Shown piece after piece: positions 48,060 through 56,013 of a DNA stretch of 64,000 nt (the first letter of the stretch is position 1; every line of letters begins with the position of its first letter). Made by a program: the position numbers and the translations under genes. Below the pieces are notes generated by a model. The model was not told the DNA's origin and did no database searches. It saw only the letters and a list, made by a program, of their open reading frames with translations. The stretch is taken from positions 39,529 through 103,528 of IMG/VR virus record IMGVR_UViG_3300044800_000271; one strand, written 5' to 3'. The DNA comes from a virus.

Positions 48060-49208
48060 CTATTTCTTGCGCCTCGGCGCTACCGCCGCGACGGGCGACG
48101 GCGCTACCGGGGCCGGATTCTGCGAACCCGTCGGCGATCCGCATTTTTCGAGGAGGATCGGGATCAGCGCCCCCTCGGCCTCCCTAGTGAACACAAGCTC
48201 CATTTGGTCGTTCAGGTCGATCCTGACTATGTCCCCGAGCTTGATCTGCCCGGTCGCCACGAGGTTCGCCAGCGGGAAGGTGAGGCTGCGCTCGATCACC
48301 CGCTTCAGGTGGCGGGCACCGTACTTCACGTCCGTGCCCTCGGCCAGAATCTTGTCCTTGACCGCCCGCGTGCAGGAGAAGACGAAGTGGTTGTTCCCCT
48401 GCGCGGCGAGCACCCGCTGCTGCAATATGCCAAGCTCGATGTCGAGAATCTGCCGCAGGTGCTCGTCGCGGAGCGTGTTGAAGACGACAACCTTGTCGAT
48501 CCGGTTCATGAACTCCGGCGTGAACTTCCTGCGGGCGGCGTTGATCGCCGAGTCGTTGATCCGGGTATCGAATTTTTCGTCCACGACGGGCTTGCCAATC
48601 GTGAAGCCCATCCCGCCGCCCTCCTGAATCTGGATCATGCTGCCGCTGCCGAGGTTGGATGTCATGACGATGATGCATTGGCTGAGATCGACGCGGCGGT
48701 TGTCGCCGAGGGTGAGCGTGGCCTTGTCCAAGATGCCGAGGAGCAGTTGCCACAGCGCATCGGACGCTTTTTCGATCTCGTCGAAAAGCAGGACGGAGAG
48801 CTTCAGCTTGTCGGTGTGGTATTTGCTCAGTTCCTCCTGCGTGATGAGCGGGTGGGTTTCCCGGTGCCCGAGGTAGCCGGGGGGCGAGCCGATGAGTTTC
48901 GCGATCTCGTGGGAGTGCTGGAATTCCGCGCAGTCGATCTTGATCATGGCGTGGGAATCGCCGAACAGGATTTCCGCGGTGGATTCGACGATGCGCGTTT
49001 TGCCGGAGCCGGTGGGTCCAAGGAAGAGAAGATTGCCGACAGGGCGTCCCACGGGATTCAACCCGGCCAGGAAAACCTGGTACACCTCGACCATTTTTTC
49101 GATCGCGGCATCCTGCCCCACGATCCTGCTGCGGAGATTGGCTTCGAAGTCCTTCGCTTCTGTGCTGCGGCGGCTCGGATCAAGCTGCTGCTTCGTCCCG
49201 GTCTTCAT
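48060..49208 (-). CDS. ClpA/ClpC-like AAA+ unfoldase, single ring
   Basis: The 382-residue protein matches the second ATPase domain of Clp/Hsp100 proteins: Walker A GPTGSGKT (64-71), pore loop GSPPGYLGH (107-115), Walker B VLLFDEIEKA (139-148), arginine finger MNRID (234-238) and the C-terminal small domain (KYGARHLKRVIE). A tripeptide MGF at 200-202 sits in the loop where ClpA and ClpX carry the ClpP-docking (I/V/L)G(F/L). A phage clpP lies 3.5 kb upstream on the same strand. ATG 49208 follows AGGGA; ATG 49232 is possible. Confidence 0.9.
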   Translation of the reverse strand: MKTGTKQQLDPSRRSTEAKDFEANLRSRIVGQDAAIEKMVEVYQVFLAGLNPVGRPVGNLLFLGPTGSGKTRIVESTAEILFGDSHAMIKIDCAEFQHSHEIAKLIGSPPGYLGHRETHPLITQEELSKYHTDKLKLSVLLFDEIEKASDALWQLLLGILDKATLTLGDNRRVDLSQCIIVMTSNLGSGSMIQIQEGGGMGFTIGKPVVDEKFDTRINDSAINAARRKFTPEFMNRIDKVVVFNTLRDEHLRQILDIELGILQQRVLAAQGNNHFVFSCTRAVKDKILAEGTDVKYGARHLKRVIERSLTFPLANLVATGQIKLGDIVRIDLNDQMELVFTREAEGALIPILLEKCGSPTGSQNPAPVAPSPVAAVAPRRKK

Positions 49209-49312
49209 TCTTTTGGTCCCTGTGGTCGGCATGGAGCGGCACTGACGCCTCTTCCTAAGGGATCGCAAAGGCGATTCGCTCCGCACTGTCGGGATCGGGG
49301 GGTGGAAATGGC

Positions 49313-49822
49313 TTATTTCAGGGTCAAATCGTTGAGTTCCCGGCGCATGTTCTCCCTCGCCGGGGCCTCGAACTGGAGGAAATCCGGGGTGACGAAGATG
49401 CGTTCGGAAGCCAGGAGCCGGGCAAGGGAGGCCGATCTTCCGGCTTTCCATTCATCATCGGAAAAGTCGGAGTACTCCAGCCGTATGCGGATGCTGCATT
49501 CGTCGTAAATCTCGGGCTTGAACCCGAGGCCCGCAAGATCGACATCCGTGACGATGTTCTTTTCCCTGTCGTGCTTGGTGCTGAGGATGAGGTCGATGGC
49601 CCTGTTCAGGTCCGCAGCCCCGAAGCCGAGCAAGGCATTGTCCTGCACCGGGACGGGTTCTCCGTACCCATCGAGTCCCACGGTGGAAACGGTGACAAAC
49701 GGCGTCACCGACCGCCCGGACATCAAGTGGGTAATCGGGTACAATACGACGCGCTCCGGGGACAACACCCAGTTGAATCTGGTGGGAATTCCGTCGCAGT
49801 TCTGCCAGCTAACCTGCGCCAT
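49313..49822 (-). CDS. Protein of unknown function
   Basis: The 169-residue protein is of mixed alpha/beta character with no recognised family. It starts MAQVSWQNCDGIPTRFNW. It precedes the unfoldase gene by 105 bases on the same strand and may share its transcript. Confidence 0.6.
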   Translation of the reverse strand: MAQVSWQNCDGIPTRFNWVLSPERVVLYPITHLMSGRSVTPFVTVSTVGLDGYGEPVPVQDNALLGFGAADLNRAIDLILSTKHDREKNIVTDVDLAGLGFKPEIYDECSIRIRLEYSDFSDDEWKAGRSASLARLLASERIFVTPDFLQFEAPARENMRRELNDLTLK

Positions 49823-49961
49823 CGCCTACTGCCAAGCGGAAATCGCCGCAGACCAATCGCCGCCGATATCCGGCTAGCGTTGGCTGGTGCCTCGGCGTTC
49901 CCGCCGAGCGGGGACGGAACGGCTTCGGCTGCGAATATTAGGAGGAATCAGAGGTGAATCT

Positions 49962-50162
49962 ATGGCACATCTTATCGGCTACTTGAAACCGTACCGGGGA
50001 CTGAAAAAGAACTTGAAAAAAGGAATCGTGAATTCGGTTCCCTCCCAACTCATGCTTTGCACGGACACGGGCGAACTCTACGTGTCCAACGGTCCCGACA
50101 AAAAACCCATACGCCTCGGCCGGATACCCTACAAGGAATTCGCCCTCGTTCGTCAGGATTAA
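49962..50162 (+). CDS. Small fibre-like protein
   Basis: The 66-residue product contains QLMLCTDTGELYVSNGPDKK, similar to the short beta motif of phage fibre and head-decoration proteins. AGAGGTGA precedes the ATG. It may be a minor virion protein. Confidence 0.5.
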   Translation: MAHLIGYLKPYRGLKKNLKKGIVNSVPSQLMLCTDTGELYVSNGPDKKPIRLGRIPYKEFALVRQD

Positions 50163-50292
50163 GGACCGTGCGGCTGCGATCTCTTGCTTGATCACCGTGC
50201 CTTCGGACAGCCCCCCGACCGAAACCCGCCTTACCTACAACTGCTCGTTTATGTGTATCTCGGTGATTTCCAGCCAACGGGGAAAAGATGCC

Positions 50293-50418
50293 ATGAAATC
50301 GTTTTTGATCGACGAAACGGTGGGCAGGCGGGCATCCCTGAATTGCGTTCTGGCGGATTTGATTGACCGGTACGGCATGCAATACATAGCAGGCGGGGGC
50401 AGTCCTCCGACAGATTAG
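50293..50418 (+). CDS. Small protein of unknown function
   Basis: A 41-residue frame (MKSFLIDETVGRRASLNCVL...) with a modest GGGGAAAAG site. It converges on and overlaps the gene at 50415-50675. Confidence 0.35.
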   Translation: MKSFLIDETVGRRASLNCVLADLIDRYGMQYIAGGGSPPTD

Positions 50419-50675
50419 CGTGCGAAGATCGAGTTGCCCTTGGTCAGACGCGTGAAGTCGCAGTGCGCCCCGCTGCTCGCTATCTGGCGGCAGCACGGGG
50501 TCTCGAAGGCGATGTTGCGGGTGGTGACGCCGTGGACGCCGTAGTCGCCAACGATCCGGACGATGGTCAGGTCGTAGACCTTGCGGCAGAACTTGCACCG
50601 GACGGGCTCCCCCATCGGGAAGCAGTCCCCCACCACGGAGAGTCGGCTTGCAAGCTGCTCGTACTGGTAGTTCAT
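50415..50675 (-). CDS. Small zinc protein, probably leaderless mRNA
   Basis: The 86-residue protein has CKFC and CC motifs (CRKVYDLT, PCCRQIAS). A strong promoter ends six bases before the ATG and no ribosome site is present, so the mRNA should begin at or next to the start codon. Confidence 0.65.
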   Translation of the reverse strand: MNYQYEQLASRLSVVGDCFPMGEPVRCKFCRKVYDLTIVRIVGDYGVHGVTTRNIAFETPCCRQIASSGAHCDFTRLTKGNSIFAR

Positions 50676-50681
50676 GGACGC

Positions 50682-50710
50682 ATGGTATCAGGTCTTGGGG
50701 GCCTTGTCAA
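50682..50710 (-). promoter_or_regulatory. Consensus sigma70 promoter giving a leaderless start
   Basis: On the minus strand TTGACA (50710-50705), 17-base spacer, TACCAT (50687-50682), then six bases to the ATG at 50675. It lies inside the end of the next upstream gene. Confidence 0.7.
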
Positions 50711-50942
50711 TCCATCTCTTGAACAGCCCGTTCGTCCATTGGTAGAACTTCCAGGTCAGCGCCCCTCCCCCGAGGCATATGACGACGACCAGCAAATCCT
50801 TGCCGCACTGGAGCCATTCATGGTGATAGGTCCGCCAGCAGGCGTCCCCGAGGGCCACGGCCGCCACGGAGGCGTAGGCGGCGCAGACTATCAGCGCGCA
50901 GAAGTTGTTCCACGCCCACTTCGCTTTTTCCCAGTTGGTCAT
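50688..50942 (-). CDS. Two-helix membrane protein
   Basis: The 84-residue protein has two membrane helices (FCALIVCAAYASVAAVAL and LLVVVICLGGGALTWKF). It overlaps the upstream gene (ATGA) in a tight minus-strand operon. Confidence 0.65.
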   Translation of the reverse strand: MTNWEKAKWAWNNFCALIVCAAYASVAAVALGDACWRTYHHEWLQCGKDLLVVVICLGGGALTWKFYQWTNGLFKRWIDKAPKT

Positions 50943-51199
50943 CGGTCGCTCCTTGGCTTAGGGGCCCAGTTCCAGCGGCGCACCCAGTTCACCGGGTTGA
51001 GGGGGTTTACCTTGAGGTGGGACGCGGCCACTTCATGCCAGTAGTAGCTTTCGTCCCAGTCTTCCCGAGCTATGGCTTCTCCCCACGGCTTGTCCACCAG
51101 TTTCCCGTACAGGCGGAACCAGCGGTAGACGAAAACAGCGCTGCCGAAAACATAGGCTAGGCTGAGGATACCGACGGATATGACAATGATACGGATCAT
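50939..51199 (-). CDS. Membrane-anchored small protein
   Basis: The 86-residue protein starts MIRIIVISVGILSLAYVFG, one membrane helix, followed by a Trp-rich soluble part. GAGGTG lies six bases before the ATG, which overlaps the RNA ligase stop. Confidence 0.65.
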   Translation of the reverse strand: MIRIIVISVGILSLAYVFGSAVFVYRWFRLYGKLVDKPWGEAIAREDWDESYYWHEVAASHLKVNPLNPVNWVRRWNWAPKPRSDR

Positions 51200-51858
51200 T
51201 CTTGCACCTCGTTGAATTCGATATGCCGGGTCCGGTTGTACCGTGGTGGCTGTTCTTTCCAATGGTCAGAAGTCCGCACATGGTTTTTTCTGACCCACTT
51301 TCCAGTCAGAACGCTGAATCGGTCAAAGTGAAAACGGTTTGCAGGGCGTACAACCAACCCCTCTTGGTGATTTGTGTCCAGCGAATCACAGAGCGCTTTG
51401 CAAGCATCATCGGTATACAGTCCTTGGTAAAGCACCGGAACAGGCGTTAAGTCCAGTAACGCGCACCATTCGGTTGTTTCTACCCAGCCAAGGCAAATAT
51501 TGTCTCGGTCCCAAGTGGAAAAAACTAAAAATAGCGAAGGCAGGTTGTCATATTCAATGGAATGGACGGCTGTCATATTCTCCAAGCATATGCGCCAGCC
51601 CACGGGTATTTCGTGGGACATAGCGGCATGCATCGCCTTGAGCTTGTCCCATTGCCAATGCGAATCCAACTCCAACGACCGTCCATGCAGGCCGTCACAG
51701 TATAACGTGCACTGACTGCCATCCATTTTTTCCGTGATGACGACCTCCGTTCCCTCCCACGAAGCGGTCGTTTTCAGCACGCGGTCATCAGACGTGGCTC
51801 CGGGGCTCCACATCAGATGCGGGGTTCTCGGGTAGCGGATTCGTTCTTGTCCCGGCAT
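51196..51858 (-). CDS. RNA ligase
   Basis: The 220-residue protein shows nucleotidyltransferase motif I (VITEKMDGSQCTLY, with the adenylated Lys in KxDG), motif IV (EGLVVRP) and motif V (KWVRKNHV). It seals RNA ends, in other phages often tRNAs cut by host defence nucleases. ATG 51858 was chosen after GAGGAAGATC. An HNH gene runs into its 5' end. Confidence 0.85.
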   Translation of the reverse strand: MPGQERIRYPRTPHLMWSPGATSDDRVLKTTASWEGTEVVITEKMDGSQCTLYCDGLHGRSLELDSHWQWDKLKAMHAAMSHEIPVGWRICLENMTAVHSIEYDNLPSLFLVFSTWDRDNICLGWVETTEWCALLDLTPVPVLYQGLYTDDACKALCDSLDTNHQEGLVVRPANRFHFDRFSVLTGKWVRKNHVRTSDHWKEQPPRYNRTRHIEFNEVQE

Positions 51859-52405
51859 GATCTTCCTCGGTGCAACCACCATACCTCTTAGTATTATGGC
51901 AGTTTGCACACAGTAATTGCAAATCATTTCGCTTTTCTTGGCTCAACACTAGCTTAAAAAACTTGGTTCCCCGAATCGATGGCGGCAACGCTTTTCGTTC
52001 TATACCGCCATCGTTGTTTTTGTGATCCAATTGCAGGTATTTGAAGTTTGAAACCGTACAGCCGGGACACTGGCATTTTCCCCCATATAAAACAAGAACT
52101 TTGAGTCTAGTTTCACGGGTTAGATTGTTCATTTTCTTACAGCCACGTTCACGGCATTTTTGGCAACTAGTCAATCCGGGTACTGCCGGGCGAGTTAAAC
52201 ATTGCCTACAACTCCCCTCCGGTCTGTTTTCCTTTTGTTTTTGCGAGATGGCTTTTCGTATCTTACGGCAGCTAGCACATCTTAGCACCCCTTGGATTGG
52301 TGGTCGCTTCCCGCACGCCACACAAATTCCCGACAAGCGCCTATCATGGTACAGCTTTAGAGCTTTTTCCGCGTTAATCCTTCTCTGTTCTAAAGTCATT
52401 TTCAA
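51788..52405 (-). CDS. HNH homing endonuclease
   Basis: The 205-residue protein has two N-terminal Cys4 modules (CVACGKRP...CASC and CRQCLTRPAVPG...CQKC) and an HNH core (CQCPGC, YLQLDHKNNDGG, DLQLLCANCHNTKRY). Its last 24 codons overlap the start of the RNA ligase gene, so it sits at a point where insertion spared the host gene. Confidence 0.85.
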   Translation of the reverse strand: MKMTLEQRRINAEKALKLYHDRRLSGICVACGKRPPIQGVLRCASCRKIRKAISQKQKENRPEGSCRQCLTRPAVPGLTSCQKCRERGCKKMNNLTRETRLKVLVLYGGKCQCPGCTVSNFKYLQLDHKNNDGGIERKALPPSIRGTKFFKLVLSQEKRNDLQLLCANCHNTKRYGGCTEEDHAGTRTNPLPENPASDVEPRSHV

Positions 52406-52453
52406 CCCCCATTTAGGGAGTTGAAAGTATCCTAATTCATTTGTTAGTGGTAT

Positions 52454-52651
52454 TTATGGCGTTGGTCTCCCATCCCTCTTCCACCGTTCGTGAACCTCGC
52501 TGTGATCCGTGCCCAGTATCAGATAAGAAGCGGGGCAGCAATCGCAGCAAACATAGAAAAAATGCGGCGGGGCGTCCCAGCCCGCCTCGAACGCCTCCTC
52601 GGCGTCGGCGAACTCCCGCTCGAACCCGCAGCATTGGCACTTGAGAATCAT
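52454..52651 (-). CDS. Small zinc-ribbon protein
   Basis: The 65-residue protein has CQCCGFE and CCDCC pairs. ATG 52651 follows AGGAG by five bases; the promoter -10 box ends ten bases before the ATG, so the ribosome site overlaps the transcription start. Confidence 0.65.
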   Translation of the reverse strand: MILKCQCCGFEREFADAEEAFEAGWDAPPHFFYVCCDCCPASYLILGTDHSEVHERWKRDGRPTP

Positions 52652-52661
52652 ACGCACTCCT

Positions 52662-52691
52662 AGTATACAGCGACCGGGGAGGAATCGGCTA
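52662..52691 (-). promoter_or_regulatory. TAGCNA-class promoter overlapping the clpP stop
   Basis: Minus strand TAGCCG (52691-52686), 18-base spacer, TATACT (52667-52662). It overlaps the last codon of clpP and drives the small zinc gene. Confidence 0.5.
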
Positions 52692-53282
52692 GCTGCCCTT
52701 CTTCCCGACGATGGTGTCCACGATCCCGTATTCCTTCGCTTCCTCCGCGCCCATGATGAAGTCCCGGTCGGCGTCCTTCTCCAGCTTTTCGAGCGGCTGC
52801 CCGGTGTGCTTCGACATGATCTCGTTCAAGCGCCTCTTTATGCGCAGGATGTCCTTGGCGTGGATTTCGATGTCCGTCGCCTGTCCGCTCAGCCCGAACA
52901 GCATCGGCTGGTGGATCATGATCCGGACGTGCGGCAGGGTGAGCCGCTTCCCCGGAGCGCCGCCCGCCAGCAGCACCGCCGCCATGCTCGCCGCCTGCCC
53001 GATGCATATCGTCTCGATGCTCGGCTTGACGAACTGCATGGTGTCGTAGATCGCCAGCCCCGACGTGACGCTGCCGCCCGGCGAGTTGATGTAGAGGGAT
53101 ATGCTGCGGTTCGGGTCTTCCGCTTCGAGGAAGAGCATCTGCGCGATCACGAGGTTGGCAACGTCGTCGTCGATTTCCGCCGCGAGGAAGATGATGTGGT
53201 CCTTCAGCAGGCGGGAATAGATGTCGTAGGCGCGTTCGCCGCGGCTGGTCTGCTCGACCACCATCGGAACCAATATGCCCAC
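52689..53282 (-). CDS. clpP: ClpP serine protease
   Basis: The 197-residue protein is a full-length ClpP: catalytic Ser99 in GQAASMA, His124 in MIHQPM, and Asp in KDADRDF near 171; SPGGSV and the handle helix are normal. It forms the barrel-shaped protease that works with an AAA+ unfoldase, for which the gene at 48060-49208 is the obvious partner. N-terminal [20 protein letters not shown] is the usual mature N-terminal region. Confidence 0.95.
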   Translation of the reverse strand: MGILVPMVVEQTSRGERAYDIYSRLLKDHIIFLAAEIDDDVANLVIAQMLFLEAEDPNRSISLYINSPGGSVTSGLAIYDTMQFVKPSIETICIGQAASMAAVLLAGGAPGKRLTLPHVRIMIHQPMLFGLSGQATDIEIHAKDILRIKRRLNEIMSKHTGQPLEKLEKDADRDFIMGAEEAKEYGIVDTIVGKKGS

Positions 53283-53291
53283 TTTGCCCCC

Positions 53292-53564
53292 TTAGACTTT
53301 TTGCCTGATCAATCGGTCGATCAAGGCCCGCAACGCCCGCAGGTTCCTGCGGGCGACGATGATATCCGCCTGCCTTTTGTAGGGGGCGAAGTCCTTATTG
53401 GGTTTTTCGTCCCCGTTGTAGGCGCGGACGAAATTGTTGCTGATCTCCGGCCCCGTGGGTTCGATGTGGAACTGGACGTAATCCCTGTCGAAATTCTCGT
53501 CTTCGGGGGAGGGCATCTGCCGCAGCACCACCCCGCAAGGCAAGGTCTTCTTGATCGGCCGCAT
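53292..53564 (-). CDS. Small protein of unknown function
   Basis: The 90-residue basic protein begins MRPIKKTLPCGVVLRQ. It lies nine bases upstream of clpP in the same operon; no family recognised. Confidence 0.6.
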   Translation of the reverse strand: MRPIKKTLPCGVVLRQMPSPEDENFDRDYVQFHIEPTGPEISNNFVRAYNGDEKPNKDFAPYKRQADIIVARRNLRALRALIDRLIRQKV

Positions 53565-53774
53565 TTATCCTCTCCTCAGGTACTTTTCCAAGCACCCCGT
53601 CGTGCGAAGAACTTCGCTCTCCTCGCCGTCGATCTCCCAGCGTATGCCGTTCAGGAGGTCGTGGAATGCCATTTGCCCCGGCATCAGGCCCACCCAGTCG
53701 TTCTTCGTGTCGATCAGCATGATAAGCTTGCGGGCGGATTCCCGCAGCTTTTCAAGGTCCATGTTTTTCGCCAT
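53565..53774 (-). CDS. Small protein of unknown function
   Basis: The 69-residue charged protein (MAKNMDLEKLRESARK...) directly abuts the next gene of the minus-strand operon. Helical N-terminus; no family recognised. Confidence 0.6.
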   Translation of the reverse strand: MAKNMDLEKLRESARKLIMLIDTKNDWVGLMPGQMAFHDLLNGIRWEIDGEESEVLRTTGCLEKYLRRG

Positions 53775-53777
53775 CGG

Positions 53778-54170
53778 TCACCTCGGCATGTTTGTCAGCC
53801 AGAATCCTTCCTTGGCTGCGCAGCGCAAAACCGCTTCGACCACCGTCAATTCCGCTTCGACCGCCGTCAATCCCGGAAACGCAGGATAGATGTTCGCATC
53901 GCAATGCTTGTAGCGCATTGCGATCCTTCGCAGAATCTCGTCGGCGATGACCTGCTGCGGGATCGCGGTTGCCGCGCTATTCCCGTCTTCCGGGGATTTT
54001 TCCGCCGCCCGGATGGCATCCCATTCCTCCAGTCGGCGCACGGCGTCGTGGTCCTGGGCCAGTTCGGCGTATTCCTCGTCCGTGATGAGACTCGCCGTGT
54101 GCAATTCCATTCGCATGTACCGCGCCAATTCCCACAGCCGCGTCCGCAGCGGCGGAACCGTTTTGCTCAT
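53778..54170 (-). CDS. Helical protein of unknown function
   Basis: The 130-residue protein (MSKTVPPLRTRLWELARYM...) starts inside the stop of the MazG-like gene, so the two are co-translated. It is mostly helical with acidic patches. No family recognised. Confidence 0.6.
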   Translation of the reverse strand: MSKTVPPLRTRLWELARYMRMELHTASLITDEEYAELAQDHDAVRRLEEWDAIRAAEKSPEDGNSAATAIPQQVIADEILRRIAMRYKHCDANIYPAFPGLTAVEAELTVVEAVLRCAAKEGFWLTNMPR

Positions 54171-54658
54171 CGCGGCACCCCGCTCTCCGGAAGGACGTAG
54201 CCCAACTCTTCCTTGCGTGCCGTCTTCTCGGCATAATACTCCGCCGGGCGGCTGCGGTTCAATGCCATTTTTTCGTCCAGTTCCTTGCGGGCATCGTACC
54301 CCGCCTCCTCGGCGCAGGCGTAGACGCAGATCATGACATCCGCGATCTCCTCCGCGTCCCCGTTTTTTCCAGTCATCGAATTGAACGGCTTGTGCTCGCC
54401 GCAGGCGCATCCGTCCGGAACCCAGAAAAAGGCGGCGCATTTGCGGCATTGAATCGTGGGCCAACCACTCTTGGCTCTGGCGGCTTCCTTGAGGATCGGC
54501 ACCCTCGCAGTGGCGTAAATGGTTTCACTGCTCAGTCCAGCAGTCAACGCCAATTCAACAGCTTCTTCCAACAAGGCGGTCGCCCGCCCCTGCAATCCCG
54601 CAAACCGGGAAAAGGTCGTCTTGCACCATTCATGGACGGATTTCTGCGTTTCAGCCAT
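54167..54658 (-). CDS. MazG-like nucleotide pyrophosphohydrolase with inserted zinc ribbon
   Basis: The 163-residue protein has the two metal motifs of the family: LLEEAVELA near residue 30 and DAEEIADVMI near 101. Between them lies a ribbon (CRKCAAFFWVPDGCACGEH) instead of a short loop. Members hydrolyse nucleoside triphosphates, and a link to alarmone removal has been proposed for some. It overlaps the next gene by ATGA. Confidence 0.75.
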   Translation of the reverse strand: MAETQKSVHEWCKTTFSRFAGLQGRATALLEEAVELALTAGLSSETIYATARVPILKEAARAKSGWPTIQCRKCAAFFWVPDGCACGEHKPFNSMTGKNGDAEEIADVMICVYACAEEAGYDARKELDEKMALNRSRPAEYYAEKTARKEELGYVLPESGVPR

Positions 54659-54661
54659 GGC

Positions 54662-54877
54662 TTATTTGCTGGCTCCTTCGAGGAATCCCTTGGTGTAGGC
54701 TTTCACGATGGGAAGGAAGATGGGAGTGACATCCCCGAAAATTTTCACGCTCGTGCCCGCCGAGGTGACAAGCGTGCCGCTCGCGGTGACCTTGATGCCG
54801 AACACCTCCCTGAGCGCCTTGACCAGCCTCATGGCGATTTCCCCGCTCGGGGCTGTGGCTATCAGTTCGTCGTACAT
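54662..54877 (-). CDS. Small protein of unknown function
   Basis: The 71-residue protein (MYDELIATAPSGEIAMRLVK...) is of alpha/beta character. GGAGGATCGC precedes the ATG. No family recognised. Confidence 0.6.
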   Translation of the reverse strand: MYDELIATAPSGEIAMRLVKALREVFGIKVTASGTLVTSAGTSVKIFGDVTPIFLPIVKAYTKGFLEGASK

Positions 54878-54973
54878 GCGATCCTCCGGGCGGCAGCCGT
54901 GACCTTGATGCCCTTCTTGATTGCCTTCCTTTGAGACTCCCCACGCCTAAAGGCGGGGGATTCTTTGGAGTTA

Positions 54974-55110
54974 CTATGCGGCATTGCCGCACGTCTCCAA
55001 CGATGTTTCCTGCTTCACAGGCACATGCTTGGGCTCGCGCTCAAGACTTACTGTGCCTCCACAGGCTGATACCGAGCGTCCCTCGGCTAGGATTCTCAAA
55101 CCTTCAATGA
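54974..55110 (-). pseudogene. C-terminal remnant of TnpB
   Basis: Minus-strand reading gives EGLRILAEGRSVSACGGTVS, then LEREPKHVPVKQETSLETCG and a stop at 54974-54976, the usual end of IS605-family TnpB. The RuvC and DNA-binding parts are gone. Confidence 0.75.
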
Positions 55111-55111
55111 A

Positions 55112-55140
55112 AGTGTACGCCTTCGCTTTCTGTTTGTCAA
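55112..55140 (-). promoter_or_regulatory. Consensus promoter inside the IS605 remnant
   Basis: Minus strand TTGACA (55140-55135), 17-base spacer, TACACT (55117-55112), directed into the tnpB tail and the RNA-like right end. Confidence 0.5.
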
Positions 55141-55197
55141 TAAATATCTTTAAGCTGTATAACGCGCCTTATATCCCCATGCCTGAAGGCAGGGGCT

Positions 55198-55488
55198 CTA
55201 CGGCGCGACTTGGTAGAACAGCGGATAGAACTTGTTCTTGTACTCGTCGGAGTCGCAATTCATGGGCCGATTATACCCCTTGCCAAGCGCATCCTCCACG
55301 ATGATATTGATGAACAAGTCCCGGTCCATGGTGTCGAAGATGTCCTCGGGAATATCCTCCTTGAGGATGCAATGCGCTTGCGCATATTTATCGATCCGCT
55401 TGTCGGTGGGCACGATTCCGAACCAGTGGCGGCAGCCAGCGCGGACGGTCGGATACTTACTTCTTGGCTTTCGACTGGTTTTCCTCAA
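55198..55488 (-). CDS. Protein of unknown function, start uncertain
   Basis: The stop CCGTAG touches the IS605 hairpin. The C-terminal 80 residues (GCRHWFGIVPTDKRIDKYAQ..., EDIFDTMDRDLFINIIVED) look like a true protein. No ATG or ribosome site fits; TTG 55488 is a guess. Another frame, ending LANERWDKEMEPFLEENQ then SKAKK at about 55454, overlaps the start and could be joined by a +1 shift. The stretch 55489-55633 has a CYTCKREGY motif but no start codon. Confidence 0.4.
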   Translation of the reverse strand: MRKTSRKPRSKYPTVRAGCRHWFGIVPTDKRIDKYAQAHCILKEDIPEDIFDTMDRDLFINIIVEDALGKGYNRPMNCDSDEYKNKFYPLFYQVAP

Positions 55489-55633
55489 GGAACGGCTCCA
55501 TTTCTTTGTCCCAGCGTTCGTTCGCAAGGCGGATTTTGCGGCTCTTCAGGCTCTCGTAGCCTTCCCTCTTGCAAGTATAGCACCTCCGCTGGGATGCGCA
55601 ACAGAAACCGTTGGGAATTATACGCTTGATACC

Positions 55634-55834
55634 CTACAAAAACTCTTCGCCTTTTGGTAATTTTTTGACTTCGCCCCATGTGAGCAGCCGATCAGGAATA
55701 GGGCCAATCTTTTCAGTTAGTTGTAAATGAGCATCTTCCTGCGTAGGCGCTTGGATATAGAGTGTGTCTCCTTGTGCCTCGACTTTGAAGATTCTGTTGT
55801 CCGATTCATTAGGTCTAGCTTCTTTCTTTCTCAT
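55634..55834 (-). CDS. Small protein of unknown function
   Basis: The 66-residue protein (MRKKEARPNESDNRIFKV...) has AGGAGATAAACC before the ATG and overlaps the upstream stop by ATGA. Confidence 0.65.
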   Translation of the reverse strand: MRKKEARPNESDNRIFKVEAQGDTLYIQAPTQEDAHLQLTEKIGPIPDRLLTWGEVKKLPKGEEFL

Positions 55835-56007
55835 GGTTTATCTCCTTGTGGTGTAAAGCGTATAGTTCCCAAACCGTTGGCATCCTCCCGGCGCAGCATC
55901 GTGTGCCCGCATGACAGGGTTTCGGTGGAGGTCCGGAGGTTTTTCCGCGCGTGCTTCACGATCTTGCGAAACGGCACGCCGCAGATTGCTGTTATTGACC
56001 TTGGCAT
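55831..56007 (-). CDS. Small protein of unknown function
   Basis: A 58-residue basic frame (MPRSITAICGVPFRKIV...) with a CGH motif near residue 38. It overlaps the next gene by ATGA and follows the previous one by six bases, as in the rest of the operon. Confidence 0.5.
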   Translation of the reverse strand: MPRSITAICGVPFRKIVKHARKNLRTSTETLSCGHTMLRREDANGLGTIRFTPQGDKP

Positions 56008-56013
56008 GTTTCC

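Larger units (their letters stand above)
54932..55205 (-). mobile_element. Decayed IS200/IS605-type element with tnpB end
   Basis: Two subterminal hairpins bound the stretch: CCCCACGCCTAAAGGCGGGG (54939-54958) and CCCCATGCCTGAAGGCAGGG (55175-55194), the form of IS605-family ends. Between them the minus strand encodes the tail of a TnpB protein and little else. Size is about 270 bases, so it cannot transpose alone. The 320-base gap between genes here is filled by it. Confidence 0.7.

Noticed and set aside
48204-49508. Long plus-strand frame opposite the Clp-like gene
   Set aside because: Antisense of a certain AAA+ gene with no motif of its own.
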